DNA of 64,000 nt, taken from Lentinus brumalis. Taxonomy: Eukaryota > Basidiomycota > Agaricomycetes > Polyporales > Polyporaceae. Under the pieces are notes generated by a model. It had not been told where the DNA came from. It was given only the letters and a program-made list of their open reading frames with translations, and did no database searches. Shown in pieces: positions 1 through 12,439 of this stretch. Every line of letters starts with the position of its first letter. The stretch's first letter is position 1. The DNA lies in assembly GCA_001792895.1 (NCBI GenBank), contig MARA01000003.1:1736001-1800000 (forward strand), written 5' to 3'. Made by a program: the position numbers and the translations under genes.

Positions 1-1075
1 GGAGCACCCTGGAGAGCTCCCGCAACTCCGACACCAGAAGTCTGAGAGCCGTGCCAGCGCTGCATGCTGCAGGACGGTACGATGAGAATTTGTGACACGT
101 GTGGAAGGTCGGTCGTTTTGCTTGGGGTGCTTCGGCGAGGGAGATGCCGCAGAAGGTATCCGTGCACGACGTTCATATCGTTACTGTGGGTATTCACACC
201 TGCGTCTTCGTTAGCGGCACCGGGAATCGACGTACCTCATTCGAGCCGGGGGGTCAGCTTGGCACAATGGTAGAACCGGATGGGCATTAGGTGGTTTCTG
301 GGAGAGTGACGAAGTTACGAAGCCGTCGCCGGGTGATTGAGACCGCATGCCGGCAGGTTGGTGCTGCCATGGAGGACGGCCTTGTCTGCGAGATGGTCTT
401 GAGAGTAGACTAGAACGCACTTGGCGCCAGGGGTGCTTTCTGTAACGTCGGCGGCGATTGCTGGCGGCGGAATCTTCGGCGAAGAGAGCGGTGATCCCAG
501 ACGCAGCATTGTGGTGGAATATGAGGGTGCGGAAGATATGATGGAACAAGCAGAGACATTTCAAGCATAGTGCTAGGCACACAGCTGTAGTCCAGCGCGA
601 GAGGGCAGCGAGTACGGTAATTCTTGTTCTGTTCCTCGGAGGCATGTCCCAGAGTCGGAGCGTGTGCAGCAACGCCTCTCAGCCCGTAGAGAACGCGGCT
701 GGCGCTGTCAAAGGGCCCGCAGTGCCTAACACTGCGCACAGAACGCAGCCCACCTCGCAGCGATCGCGAACGACATGGAGGCGAGGGAAGAGATGCAAGG
801 ACCGCAGTGCGCGCGCCGTGATGGACGAAAGCGGAAGGGTGACGGAGTGTCACGGGTGACTGCGTCGCCCATGGTCGCGGTCGTCGAGTGGTGCTCGCCA
901 TCAGCAGACTCGACGTCGACGCCGACGGGCTCTCCCCCTCCCGCACGCCCTCCCATCCACCCGCGTTCGCCTCCTCTGCTTCTGTCTATACGAATAATCT
1001 ACCATCGCCCGCTGCATAAGGCTTCCAACGCTCTCTTGACTAGTCTCTCGTTCTACTCCTGCGCCCGAGTCCGCG
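1..1075. other. No gene recognised; upstream region of CHS7
   Basis: Several overlapping reading frames occur on both strands, but none has a recognisable domain, plausible splice sites or a clean start context. The last 150 bases are C/T-rich, as expected for a basidiomycete leader, and run into the CHS7 start. The 3' end of a gene lying to the left could be included here but cannot be shown. Confidence 0.5.
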
Positions 1076-2464
1076 ATGGGCATCCAGTTTGGCTCCTTCG
1101 ACGCCATCTGCCAGACCGCCGCCCTTGTCATCTGCCCGCTTATTGGCTCAAGCCAGGGCATCGAGCCCTCGTGTTATAGCAGGAATGTCGAGATCTCGGG
1201 CACCCTCATCTTCCAGCCATGTACGTGCATCCATTCCACTCGCCTCTGTTGTCCACTGGGCTACCTGCGACTGGTCTAACACGAGTCACCATCTAGCAAC
1301 ATGTTTTGTTCACATTGTTGCTATATTCATGACGGGCATTATGATCTTCCACATCCGGAGCAAGTACACGGCTGTTGGTGCGTGGTCCCAGTGCTCGACT
1401 TTGTGCATGCACTGAGTTCGGTGGCCGGCCATGTTCAGGTCGTAAGGAAATTCTGATGTTCTTCTACCTCTACGCCATCATCGAGCTTCTTGCTATCTTC
1501 CTTGACTCCGGCATCATCCCGACCGCGAATGTCAGCTATCCAGTGCGTACTCTCTCCTAATGTCCATTCCTCCTGCATTCCCAATGTGTCCTGTTTGCAG
1601 TGGTTCGCCGCGATATACACAGGCCTTGTCGCGGCAACATACACCTGTCTCCTCATCAACGGCTTCGTAGGCTTCCAATTTGCTGAAGACGGCACGCCAC
1701 TGTCGCTCTGGGTGAGTACTATAACATTGTGTACATGTCTTAGAATTCGTCTTCAACCGCGTGCACCTCGTCCAGCTTCTCCGGATATCCACGCTCGTCG
1801 TGTTCGGCGTGTCGTTCTTCGTCGCCATCGCCACGTTCAAGAACATCGCTGGCTTCAACTTTGCGAAGCCCATCGGCCTCTGGATCATCTACATCCTCTG
1901 GCCGCTGGTCTGCGCTGTCATCTACGTCGTCTCCCAGCTCATCCTCGTCTTCCGCACCCTCGAGGACCGCTGGCCCATCGGCGACATCGTCTTCGGTACC
2001 GCGTTCTTCACGGTCGCGCAGGTCATCCTCTTCGCGTTCTCCGTCACCATCTGCGACGCGATCAAGCACTACATCGACGGCCTCTTCTTCTTCACGCTGT
2101 GCATGCTCCTCAGCGTCATGATGATCTACAAGTACTGGGACAGCATCACGGTGCGTGCTCTCCCTGGCGTCTTGCTCCCTCCGCGGCGTCTCGGTGTACT
2201 GACCGTTTGCTTTGGCTTTTGCGTTTTCTACAGCGCGAGGACCTCGAGTTCTCCGTCGGCTCCAAGGCGACCGTCTGGGAGGTTAAGGACCCGCTCCTCG
2301 CCGGCGGCGCAGACTACGGCGACGAAGACTCTGCGAGCAACTACACGCACGGCGGCGGCCCCCCTGCGAGCCTCGTCGGCGGCGTCAGCGGGAAGCAGCT
2401 GTACCAGAACGGCGCTGGTGGCGGCCCTGGCCGGGGATACCCCCCTCCAATGGATAGGTTCTGA
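1076..2464 (+). CDS. CHS7: Chitin synthase export chaperone Chs7
   Basis: Multi-pass ER membrane protein that, in the Chs7 family, lets chitin synthase (Chs3 type) leave the ER. Six exons (1076-1220, 1297-1377, 1439-1542, 1601-1711, 1776-2150, 2234-2464) join in frame to 348 residues, the usual family length. The start MGIQFGSFD, the segment [15 protein letters not shown] and the hydrophobic segments around [33 protein letters not shown] and [20 protein letters not shown] are typical. Later come [15 protein letters not shown] and YKYWDSIT. The tail is hydrophilic and Gly-rich, ending PPMDRF. All introns are GT-AG and 55-83 bases long. The exon 5 acceptor at 1775 was chosen because the earlier AG at 1743 breaks the frame. 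Family assignment rests on residue pattern and topology. Confidence 0.95.
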
Positions 2465-3943
2465 GCGTGGGTGGGCCTCGCTGGAGATGCTGATGGAGAG
2501 GTGTTGTGGCGGGCGGGGGCGGCGCATGCGCACGAGATGCGATGTGACTCTGAGGCATGGACGGACGATTGGTATGCACCCAGAGTGGATACGGACATGC
2601 ATGACGACTTCCTTCCTAATACCATACAGCTGTAGCAGATTATACGCATTCTCCTTTTATTCTCTGCCGTTGGGGCTGCGACGTCCACCTCACACATACA
2701 CGACGCGATAGGCTCAAAGATTTCAGAGGTCTATTGGAGCTAAGTGTGTACACTTTCCGGAGTAAATACGACGAATTCGGGCGCAAGTCGTTCCTGGGTT
2801 GTTCTTTACTGAACCACACCACAGTGCCAGTAAGTAAAAGATCGCCGTGGCCCAAACACGAATGGTGCTAATCGAGTGGTTCACTTGTTGCACATTCCGA
2901 CCCCGCAAGATAGAGAAAAACGCATGTAATTGCCGCAACATACAAATATCATCATACTACGTTCTAACCACCCAAACCACCGAGAAGATCTCCAGAGAGA
3001 GGAGGGGTTTTCCAAAAATTGCTGAAGGCCGAAGCCAACAGACGTGTTCGGATGTGTAATTTGCAATCAGCAAAAGACTGTGCCTCGGTAAAGACCTCAC
3101 TGGCGACAGTACGTGCCCGAGCACAAGAATGGGGAACTACCTTGCGGCGGGGCCTGTTTATATACCGCCCGGTTTAGGGCAGGCTGATTGTGCTGTTTGT
3201 TGCTTAGGGCAGGTTGCTGTGTTTGCGCTGGGCTGTGCCCGAGTCAGCGCTTGTCAGCTTCGGGTCGGTGGGTGCGGTGCCTCTCGTCCATGGCCTCAGT
3301 TTGCTACCCACCACGTTGACTGACTTCAAGCTTGTGTGTTCTCGAATTACCGGGTCTGGCTGGTAAGCACTCCGCTGTGAATGGGAGAGGTCGAATTACT
3401 TGTCTGACTTGATTGTTGAGTACTTACTGACTTAGTGCACACCTTAGAGTCGATCTTCAACGTGGATAAATGCCTTGCGCGACAAGGTACTTATGCCCAT
3501 ACCGTCAATGCCACCCTTGTCCGGGGTACACGGTCGGGCGCACAGTTGTCCATGCTAGCCGCATCCTAGTGTCCTACGACGTCGGTATGATTCTATGAAA
3601 CCGAAAGGCTCGTCATACTACGCTCTCGTACCGACGCTATCGTGGTCCAGATTGCAAGATGGTCCATAGTATGGAGGGTGTATGCGAGGGCGTGTAGCAA
3701 TTATGGCCTACTCGCCCTCTCTATGACCCGCTTGTACGCTGTGATTTTATATTCATTGTTGCTTGCCTTTAAGTTATCATCGGATGACGACCGACATACG
3801 CGTAGGTGGCGCCTCGTCACAACATACATCGCCCGGGTGGAAAAACTTCACAACACATCCCAGTGAGTTGCTTATATCGTTGCATTACATATGTCCTGAA
3901 GCCAACAATGTTCAGTCATACCCGCTCGCCACCTTCAGCCTGG
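2465..3943. other. No gene recognised between CHS7 and the small secreted protein
   Basis: About 1.5 kb holding the 3' ends of two converging genes. Reading frames are short and overlapping, without domains or consistent splice sites. No repeat longer than about 15 bases was noticed. Confidence 0.5.
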
Positions 3944-4538
3944 TCAGTCAGCGATCGGGCCCAGCACAATAGAGAATGTGTTGCTTCGTCCTTCCACAGG
4001 TGGCGGCGGGACAGGCACCTGAGGCGCAACTTGAAATGTCACTGTTGTATGGTATGAATGAGCACTCCGGTCGCCGAACCCGGTGCACTCGTCTGGGACT
4101 CACGATGCATATGGTACTTGTCAATTTCGGAGTGCAGGAGTGCAGGGAGAGTAATCTCAGATTGCGTCCAACCAGGATCGATGCTGTCCCACATTTCTGA
4201 CCACGTACGCCCCGTCAGGCTGGATTCCCCGCGACAAGATGGAAGCAGGCTAGCGCTTACCGAGGCGTTCATCGCCAGCGTATAGTTCAAGCACACCTGG
4301 TGAATACAGGAACCTGGGCAGTGGATCGCCTTCGATATGCCTGGGGCGAGGACGTGAGAACATGCTGTGGCGAGTCTTGCGTAAATTCGTACCAGGAGAC
4401 GTTGACCCGAGGCGACAGCCCTACGTTCCAAGTCGTGCCATTTGTCGGACTGTCGAACGTAATGTCTGAGGCGACTGCGATGGCAGGTGTGCCGAACAGG
4501 AAGAGGACGAGAGCGAAGAGTGGTGGCGGGGTGAGCAT
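3944..4538 (-). CDS. Small secreted protein, function unknown
   Basis: Four exons on the minus strand (4538-4393, 4340-4261, 4196-4104, 4041-3944) splice cleanly through GT-AG introns to a 138-residue protein. The start MLTPPPLFALVLFLFGTPA is a good signal peptide. It is followed by DITFDSPTNGTTWNVG and NVSW, a pattern like the N-terminal beta-sandwich of fungal Kre9/KNH-like and Ser-Thr-rich secreted proteins. There is a Pro run (PVPPPPV) near the C-terminus, which ends GPIAD. I see no GPI signal, catalytic motif or cysteine pattern. The intact splicing argues for a real gene. A cell-surface or effector-like role is only an inference from secretion and size. Confidence 0.72.
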
Positions 4539-5378
4539 GGTGAACGGTGTGTGATGCTCTTTGAAGTTCGCCAGCCTCTCGCTTATGTAGCTCCACTCTG
4601 TTCAGAGAACGGTGCGGTCGTCCATCGCTAGGTTGCCATGAGAGGGCGAATGAAGTGCAAGACGGGATTGGAAGTGACGACGGCTTTTGTCCTCTGCTGC
4701 CTGGAGTTATGGAGAGGAAAAGCCGAAGGCGACCATCGTGAGCGACGGTGCGTTCCCCGAGTCCAATGACATGTCGGAAGCAGCAAAACATCAGCAAAAC
4801 ATCACCGACGTCTTACATCAGTTGAGTGTGGGTTTCCCTCGAACCGGCTGCTGGGTAGGTCTCCGAGCGCTTAGGAACATGCTGACACCGCAGTGATACA
4901 CTTCCAGGATGATACAGTGCTGAAATTTCTGTATTATTGCACTTCAGTAGCAGTCTGATCGTCTGAGGATATCCAGTACCACCGGATAAGAGCTATACGA
5001 GAGAAGATTTCGTCTCCGCTAGTCTCCTTGACGATCGGATTGTGAAGGATACACAGTTGTGCTTGGGCAGGCTCTCGGTCTACTACCCATCGAGCAGTCT
5101 GATCGTTCGCTTTGCATGAGTATCCTTGTACCGTTCATTGTCGTCGAGTGTTGCAAACCACGATACCTGCCATATGGAGACATGCACAGAGGCGGAGCGC
5201 CCATGGCGTGCTAGTCTCCGTGGCTGACCATAATAGGAGGAGGGATGATAGTCGATCCCGTCCTGATTATATGGCGTGCTGAGCAATAGCCCGGCGGTGG
5301 CAGTAGTACTACATACTTAGACTTGGGACTGTTCAGTACTAAACGTTCAGTGGTCACCGGTCTCCTCGACACGTTGCG
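4539..5378. other. Divergent spacer between the secreted protein and cullin-4
   Basis: This 840-base spacer must hold both promoters. A 14-base direct repeat (AGCAGTCTGATCG core) occurs near 4950 and 5094. No gene or TATA box could be defended. Confidence 0.4.
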
Positions 5379-8300
5379 ATGGCGGACGTATTCACGCTGC
5401 TCACTCTTCCTCAGACGTCCGATGCCTTCAGCAAACTCTCTGTTGAACCGCAAGGCTCGAGCGCGACCAGCACGCGAGACTTATCCCGGTCTGCCTCTCC
5501 CCCGCGCAAGATTGCTCGTCTGGACTACGCCTCTGATACTGCCTCCGCTTCCGCCTCCAGTTCTCGCGCGGGCATTGCTGAGCCTGCGGACAAGAGAGGT
5601 CCTATCGTTCTTCGTGTATTGGGGCATCCGAGTGAGTCTTATCTGCTCCGGGGAAGTCTCGCGAGAGTGCTCAGCGAGTGTTGCAGTCAAGCCAACCCCT
5701 GCGTCCGCAATCGATGCCGACTATGCTCTGGTACGCCGGAGCGTCAAGGCCCTCCTCACTCCGGAGAACATGGAGGACAAGCCTGTTCTACCTGCGACTT
5801 ACGAGCGTATCTCGCGGGCATGCCGTGCCGTTGTGGCTGAAGCAGGCAGAGGAGAAGGTCTGTACGACATCGTGAAGATGGAACTGGAGCGCTGTGTTGG
5901 AACGGTTCAGAGGCAGCTTGTGAATGCTCCGGAGAAGTGCGTCGAGTGGTTGGGACCCTTCACACGGAGGTGTGCGTGGTTCGAGAAGCGTGTGGTGAGC
6001 AGCGTCGTCCTCTCTCCAGCATCTCGAAACCTCAACATACACGGTGTAGAGCTTGCTGCAATCCTTGCTGGCATACCTCGATACGCTCTATGTTGCGGAG
6101 AAGACGAAGCTTACAAGAATCCAGTACGCTTCTACTCGTGCACCCTCACCAAGTCCCGGATGAGCTCACATCATAGTTGCAGGCCCCTCGCTTATTCCAT
6201 GTTCGCCACTACCGTGATCAAGAGTGCTCGCGTCACGCAAGCCGTCAGGGATGGATTAGGGGACTGGCTGGAATACGAGCGAACGAATAAGTAAGCACAT
6301 GCCTGATCGACGATCGCGCTTTCCTGTACCGACTGCTCACTCACTCGCTCACCGCAGACAACATGACCTGCGGTCCTACATACCCCAGCTCGTGCGGCAC
6401 ATCCGTGCACATAACCTTTACGCAGATCTCATAGAGCTCACCTACCTCGAGCTGACGCAAAGCTTCTACACCCAGGAGTCCAGCGACCTGGTGGCGCGTG
6501 GAGACGTGCCGGCGGACGAGTTCTTGGACAAGGTGGACCAGCGTATCGAGGAGGAAGAAGAGCGTGCCCGTGCGGTGCTGGTAGAGAGCAGCGTCGACGC
6601 AGTCAGGGACACCACGCGCAGCGCCTTGCTCACAGACCGCCTGCCATGGCTTGCGAAAGACGGTGGGCAAAGTCACGTCGCAACAATCGGTGCTTGTTAC
6701 TCATGAATTCTGCAGCTATCAAGCTATTATTCGAAAAGCGAGATCACGACGCGCTCAAGCGGATGTACGACAACTTTGCGAAGGTGGGCGGACTCAAGGT
6801 CCTCCACGCCGCGTTCAAGACATACGTTCAGGTAAGTAGCTTTCCAACCACGGCAGGTAATCTTCCCGCTCACCCCGGTGCTTGTACTGTAGCAAAAAGT
6901 CAAAGAGATTGTCACTGATACCGAGCACGACGACGACATGGTCGACCGCCTCCTCGAGTTCAAAGCTTTCGCTGACGGTCTTGTCGCGCATGCATTTGTC
7001 GAGAAGGACTACAACGCCGCCTCGTCTGCCCCCGCGCAGCCCATTGCCACTACGTCTTCTGCGCCAGTCTCCGCTCCTGCGACTGCTCCTGCCCCCCGAA
7101 CCGTGACTTCGCTTATGGTCTCATCGACGCTTTCCAAGCCGGGTTCAAAGCGCGACGCAACAAGCCCGCCGAGATGATTGCCAAGCACATGGACAAGGCA
7201 CTGCGGCGTGGACAGAAGGGCAAGCGCGACGAGGACTTCGAGGCCGAGCTGGACCAAGTCCTCGCGCTGTACCGATTCACGGACGACATGGATGTGTTCC
7301 GCACGTTTTACCAGCGTGCGCTTGCGAAACGGCTACTCCTCGGACGGAGCGCGAGCGACGACCTTGAAAAGGCTATCCTCAAGAAGCTGCAAGAGAGTGA
7401 GCAATATCTGTTGCTCCTTGACCATCTATCTGGCTGTATGCGCCGGTATACTAACCTATTCTCGATTTGCAGAGTACGACCCTGAGTTCGGAATGGGCGA
7501 ACACATGTTTAAGGACCTCACGCTCTCCCGAGAGATTATGAAAAGCTTCCTGGATGGAGAGGAGAAGCGTGGCGATGCCTCGAGGTTGCAGAAGATGAAC
7601 GTCATGGTGTTGCAGCGCAGCGCGTGGCCGTTCGCTGCGCGCAAGAACGACATCGACCTTCCTCGCTGGGTACGTGCCGCGCATGCTGTCTTGTCCTCTG
7701 GGTTCGGACAACTTATTGCTACGTTGCACAGATGCAAGATGACCTGACGACGTACTTGAACTACTACCATCAGAAATTCCAAGGTCGGAAGCTCGACTGG
7801 GACCACGCTCTTGGGACGGCCACTCTGAAGGCGCGGTTCAAGGCGGGAGAGAAGGAGCTTTCCGTCAGTCTGTATCAGGCCGTCATTCTGCTCCTCTTCA
7901 ACGACGGCGACGGCCTTTCCTACGCAGACATCAAGGAGCATACGCGCCTGGGTAAGTCGCACTTCCACTCTCGTCCGTTGTGGGATCGCTCACCCTGGGT
8001 GTTGTAGACGATGGGGAGCTCCAGCGGACTCTGCAGAGCCTCGCGTGCGGCAAGAAGCGTGTGCTGAGGAAGCACCCGTTAGGCAAGGATGTGAACAAGA
8101 CGGACACATTCTACTTCAACGCGGACTTCACCGACCCCCGGTTTCAAGTGCACATCAACTCGATTCAAGCCAAAGAGACGGTACGCCGCGGGCACTTCGC
8201 TTTCTCCGAACCCGACGTACTGACCTCGCCCTCGTGCAGCCGGAAGAGACGAAGCGGACGCAGAGCTCGATCGAGCACGATAGGAAGCACGCGCTGGATG

Positions 8301-8494
8301 CGGCGATAGTGCGTGTCATGAAGGGCAAGAAGGAGCTCACGTACGAGCAGCTGAAGACGGCGACGATCGAGGCGGTCAAGAGGCACTTTGTGCCGGACGT
8401 CGCTATGATCAAGAAGCGGATCGAGGGCTTGGTGGAACAGGACTACCTGCGGCGGGACGAGGAGGACATTAACAAGTACTACTACGTCGCCTGA
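5379..8494 (+). CDS. CUL4: Cullin-4-type scaffold of a RING ubiquitin ligase
   Basis: Scaffold that should hold an adaptor (DDB1-like) at its N-terminus and Rbx1 at its C-terminus. The first exon ([13 protein letters not shown] to about residue 84) is Ser/Ala-rich and disordered. Cullin repeats follow, for example [14 protein letters not shown], [17 protein letters not shown] and [14 protein letters not shown]. The cullin-homology region has [38 protein letters not shown] and [16 protein letters not shown]. The last exon carries [13 protein letters not shown], the neddylation site, and ends INKYYYVA, the winged-helix terminus. [12 protein letters not shown] fits CUL4 better than CUL1 or CUL3. 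At least ten exons are needed. Around 7092-7097 the frame shifts by one base, so the gene reads through only with an extra C or an atypical intron. Confidence 0.92.
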
Positions 8495-9096
8495 GCGTAG
8501 GTCAGTTGGAGGCGCGATCACGGTGCGCCTTGCTGTTGCGTCCGTGTTTGAGCCTTCGTGTCCGTATGCTGGTTCACGGTGCACGCGGCTGCTGTCGGTG
8601 AGTGCGGGTGACGGCTGCTGTAAGTATGTGTAGGCTACTCTGTACAATAGGCTGTGCACGATCACTCTACGGTACACGGAAGATTGTTGTTGTCGGGAAA
8701 GCGAGCGGTGAGCATGTTGTTTTGTGACGTGAATTTGCGGAGGCGTCCAGCGTGGTCGCGCCCGGTGTCTAGACTGTGTGCCTGGATACCGCCCGGAGGT
8801 GCTTCGAAGATGCCTCCGCGAGCAGTGGGCGGGCAAGGGCCGTGCTGAGCGCACCTCGAGGGCAAGTCGCCGCTGTGGCTGGCTGTCTGAGCACGCAGGG
8901 CTGTTGCGGGCTAATAGGACTGCGGCGAGAGGAGGAGCCAAGGGAGAGGAACCGACGGGACGCGGTCACGTGTGATCAGGAGGAGAGCCAGGCCGAGAAA
9001 GGAAAGCGGGGCGAGGCCTTGTGACCGGGAAGTCGTCAATTTAGTGTGCAGTCCTCTCCCACCGCGAGAGTCCCAGCCTGCTCTCCTTCTCCCATC
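8495..9096. other. Spacer between cullin-4 and the following gene
   Basis: Holds the cullin 3' end and the C/T-rich leader of the next gene (9040-9096). No other feature seen. Confidence 0.4.
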
Positions 9097-10504
9097 ATGT
9101 CCGCCGCCGTCCCTCTCTCCCCGTCCTTCGTCTCTCTCTCGACCGCGACCACCTCCGACTCGGACTCCCTCGATGCACCAGCAACCCCCAAGGTCCGCTT
9201 TGAGCAGGAATGTGTCCTCATCCCAGACCCAGTACCCATCTCAAGGCTGCCCCGTCTCGTCACAAAATCCTACAGCCTTCCGCTATGGAAGCGCAAACGA
9301 GACCCTTCGGTAGTCTCCGAGTCTGAGGACGAGGCCCCGGTAGTCCTCAAAGTTTCAGTTCCGAGGTCCGTTTCTCCTACTTCTGCCTCATGCTGCATTT
9401 AGAATTGGAACCGACATGCTCCGTCACAACAGCATCACGACCAAAGTCCGCTCTCCTTCCCGCGACGCGGCGCACAGACCACTCGTCTCCTGTCTCGTAC
9501 AGGCCGAATCTTCTACCTCCACCGCCTCCTCTCATGCTATTCCCCCGCATCGCGGTCGCCCAAGACGAGCGTCCCTTCCCGCACCTGTGCAGGCAGATGC
9601 AGTTACTGTGCCGCTGCGCAGTTGTTGTCCTCAGTGCTATCACTCTATTGACAAGTGCATGAAGGAGGGCGACCACTGGGAGGTTCACTTCTCGCGCGGT
9701 GCAAGCCGTCGGCGTAGATCTGTCTCCGACGCCCATACTCCCTCGCGCAGCCGCCACTGCGTTCGAGACGCTATGCCCGGGTTCGATGCGATTGTAGCAG
9801 TGGACGAAGTCGAGCAGCGCCGCAAGTCTACCGAGATCGATCCTCTCACCGCGCTCACCGCTGCGATGCACATTGCAAACGTGAGCCCCAGTCAACAGAT
9901 GGAAGATTTCCCCCTCCGCCGTGCGCTGTCTCTCCCTGATGCAGTCTATCCGAGCTGCGCCAGAGTGCTGCCGGATCTTCGTCCGTGCGCTCTCTCGCCG
10001 CCCATATTGGAAGAAGACGAGCTCAGGCCTTCGCCGCGACGCACGCCCATATCCAGCCCTTTGGGCTCGACCACGAACTTGCCATCCACCCCCATCGTTC
10101 ACGCTGCCCGTACCGCTGCCGTGGCGAAATCAGCCCCCATCCCTATCTCGCCGCGAACCCCGTCACCTGGACCGGAGAACTCCATGCTTGAGATCGTCGA
10201 CGACACCCTTTCTTCTTCCCCGCCATCTTTGACACCGCCTGCGCCAGTGTTAGAAAAGGAGTATACAACCTCATACTTTCCGGCCCACTATCCCGGTCAC
10301 GCGCGCGGTATCTCCCTAGATTCGCCTTCCTCTTCCCCTTCGTCCTCGCCTCGCCTCGAGCACACGCGACCAAGTTTCACGCTTGATTCGCCCTCGGCGG
10401 CGCGCAGAAGCCCCCTCAAGGCGCTCCCCGCAAGCATTTTCCGTGCCTCATCGCAGGTGCTCAAAGGCATAAGCGGGATGTCCGGTACGCCCATGAGCCT
10501 GTAG
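9097..10504 (+). CDS. Unrecognised Ser/Pro-rich, probably disordered protein
   Basis: Two exons (9097-9365 and 9403-10504) join to 456 residues; the 37-base intron is short even for this organism. The start ATG follows CCCATC and begins MSAAVPLSPSFVSLS. Residues 20-90 contain TPKVRFEQECVLIP. This resembles a KVxF docking motif for protein phosphatase 1, but that is a weak, inferred match. A CCPQCYHSID pair of Cys dyads lies in the first third of exon 2, followed by a basic Arg/Ser stretch (RGASRRRRS). The rest is dense in SP, TP and SPSS, ending in a conserved-looking segment (LKALPASIFRASSQVLKG). No enzymatic domain is visible. A regulatory or scaffold role is possible but unsupported. Confidence 0.7.
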
Positions 10505-12065
10505 GTTATGTCTACCGCCAGACGAGCCCGCGCAGTCTCGCCTCTTTCCTTTCCACCCATATACCTACCTGTTTCTCCCCGTCCCGTTGATTTCGTCGCA
10601 CTGTACCATATCATATGACGCACGTTTTGTTCACGCTTTGTCGCTCTTGTACTGGAGGTACCGCCGGGCTCGTCGCTGCTGGATTCGCGGGGTTTTCTAT
10701 CGTTGTCCCTTTTCTACGGCCCTGTATGTAACATAGGCTCGGTTTCTCGACCTCGTCTCCTTCAAATGCTCCTGATCTATACTCGAGTTCGACCACGACT
10801 CTATCCGGCCAGGATTCAGGAAGGGTCAGGACCGTATGTGCGTGATCACATGCAGTCGAAGTCTTTGTGGGCCAGACCGTCGGCCATCCCGCCAGCCGAT
10901 CGCGACCTCGTCAATCGGTGCGCAATAACAAACGCCTCCATTATAGGACTCCGGACTGAGCCTTGTCTTCTGCAGAATAACATCCAGGACGCGCATACAC
11001 TCTTCTTCCAAACGCACCTGCCTCCGCCTCCATCCCGTCGCGATGCACAACATGTCGCGCCCACGAAACCGCCGACTCCGCCCAGCTCATGGGTCCGAAC
11101 GTGCAGATGGTGGCTGACGTGCGGCGGCTCCTCCAAATCATCTCCTGGTTGACGTCCAGTCTCGCATAGTTCCGCCGTACGTGTGCGCGTGATACTTCAA
11201 CTTGGTCTATGGTCAGAGTCACGGCCTTCATGGTACCTGTTGCCGACGCCGATACTCGAACTCTTGGACCGGCCTGAGGTTTGCGCTCAGTGGCGCCGCT
11301 CACAAAGTATGTACTTCAGTGGATCTCTCGCACTTCAAAAGTGTATGCCATGAGGTTCGGACACACTCGCGCTCTCCCTACATATTCGTCCTGGTCACCG
11401 CCCCACGAGCTTATACGTGAACTTCAACTTACCACCGGCTGCGCCAAGCTTGCACCAGTCTCGGTCCCCACATGGTGGCTAACGGTGGCGGCCCCGGACA
11501 TCGCCCCTGTGGTGGCGTCGCCACGAGGCGTTGGCAGTCGGTAAGTACCAGGTATGGCATAGTAGGTCGACCAAGTGGCACGCATCAGACCCGCAATATT
11601 GCCCAATGCCCGCGCGGTTTGGTCGCCGGTCGGTCGAGAGCCCCGATGTTCGACTTGGTTTGGTGGCCCCGATTGCGCCATGCAGTATTCACGAGGGATC
11701 GCCTCCCGCGCGGAGCCCCGCATGCGTCACTCTAGTACAGCAGATTACATATGTGCTCGACTGTATTTGCGAATTGCAACTTTGATGGTTCACCCTGCGC
11801 GTGGACTTGGAGGTTAAGCCAGCCTAGGTTCAAAGTGGGCCAAGCTAGCTGCACGGTGGCAGAATCGCCACTGCCAGGGCGCATGCCACACGACAGTCAT
11901 GTGTTTGTTCAATATTGCCACTCGAGAGCGGTCTGCCCATCCGATCGCCGTATGTACCTCAGACTACCTCAGAGAGCTCAAAGGGCTGCTCCCGGTCCGA
12001 AGGGCGCATGTCCATATTCGGTTAGGTGGAGCGCATGCATCGCCACCAGTAGGAACGGTGGTTCA

Positions 12066-12085
12066 AACGTTCAACGTTGAACGTT
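12066..12085. repeat. 20-base perfect palindrome
   Basis: The sequence AACGTTCAACGTTGAACGTT equals its own reverse complement and is built of three AACGTT blocks. It could be a binding site for a dimeric regulator or a chance repeat. No gene lies within 2 kb on the right. Confidence 0.75.
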
Positions 12086-12411
12086 GAGACTGGAAGCCAG
12101 CGCCGTCAGCTGGCAAGGTTAGGCGTGCGCAGTAAGTATCCTACCTTGACTCTATCATAGAGTTGTGTCTCTGTGGGTGTCCATAGCTGGCTCATGTGCA
12201 GTATGATGTCGTGTAGCAGTCACTGTGGCATTTGTCTCCCCTAGGCAGCCCACGATCCGACAAGTACTGTGGCATCGCGAATTCGAAGCCCGAGTGCCAC
12301 GCGGGGTAATCATCGCAACTGCCTTTCGCAACATTCGCATCTCCCGCTACGCATCTCTGATGCTTGCGTGCATGCGTATAATTTCATGATGACCAGCGGG
12401 ACGCTCGTCCG

Positions 12412-12439
12412 TCGGCAGTCGGCGGTCGGCGGTCGGCGG
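12412..12439. repeat. Four-copy 7-base tandem repeat
   Basis: TCGGCAG followed by three exact TCGGCGG units. A short microsatellite in the gene-poor stretch. Confidence 0.8.

Noticed and set aside
410..946. 178-codon minus-strand frame before CHS7
   Set aside because: Arg/Ser-rich composition typical of GC-rich shadow frames, with no supporting motif.
1490..2464. 324-codon single open frame over CHS7
   Set aside because: It mixes coding and intron sequence. Only its last 77 codons are used, as CHS7 exon 6.
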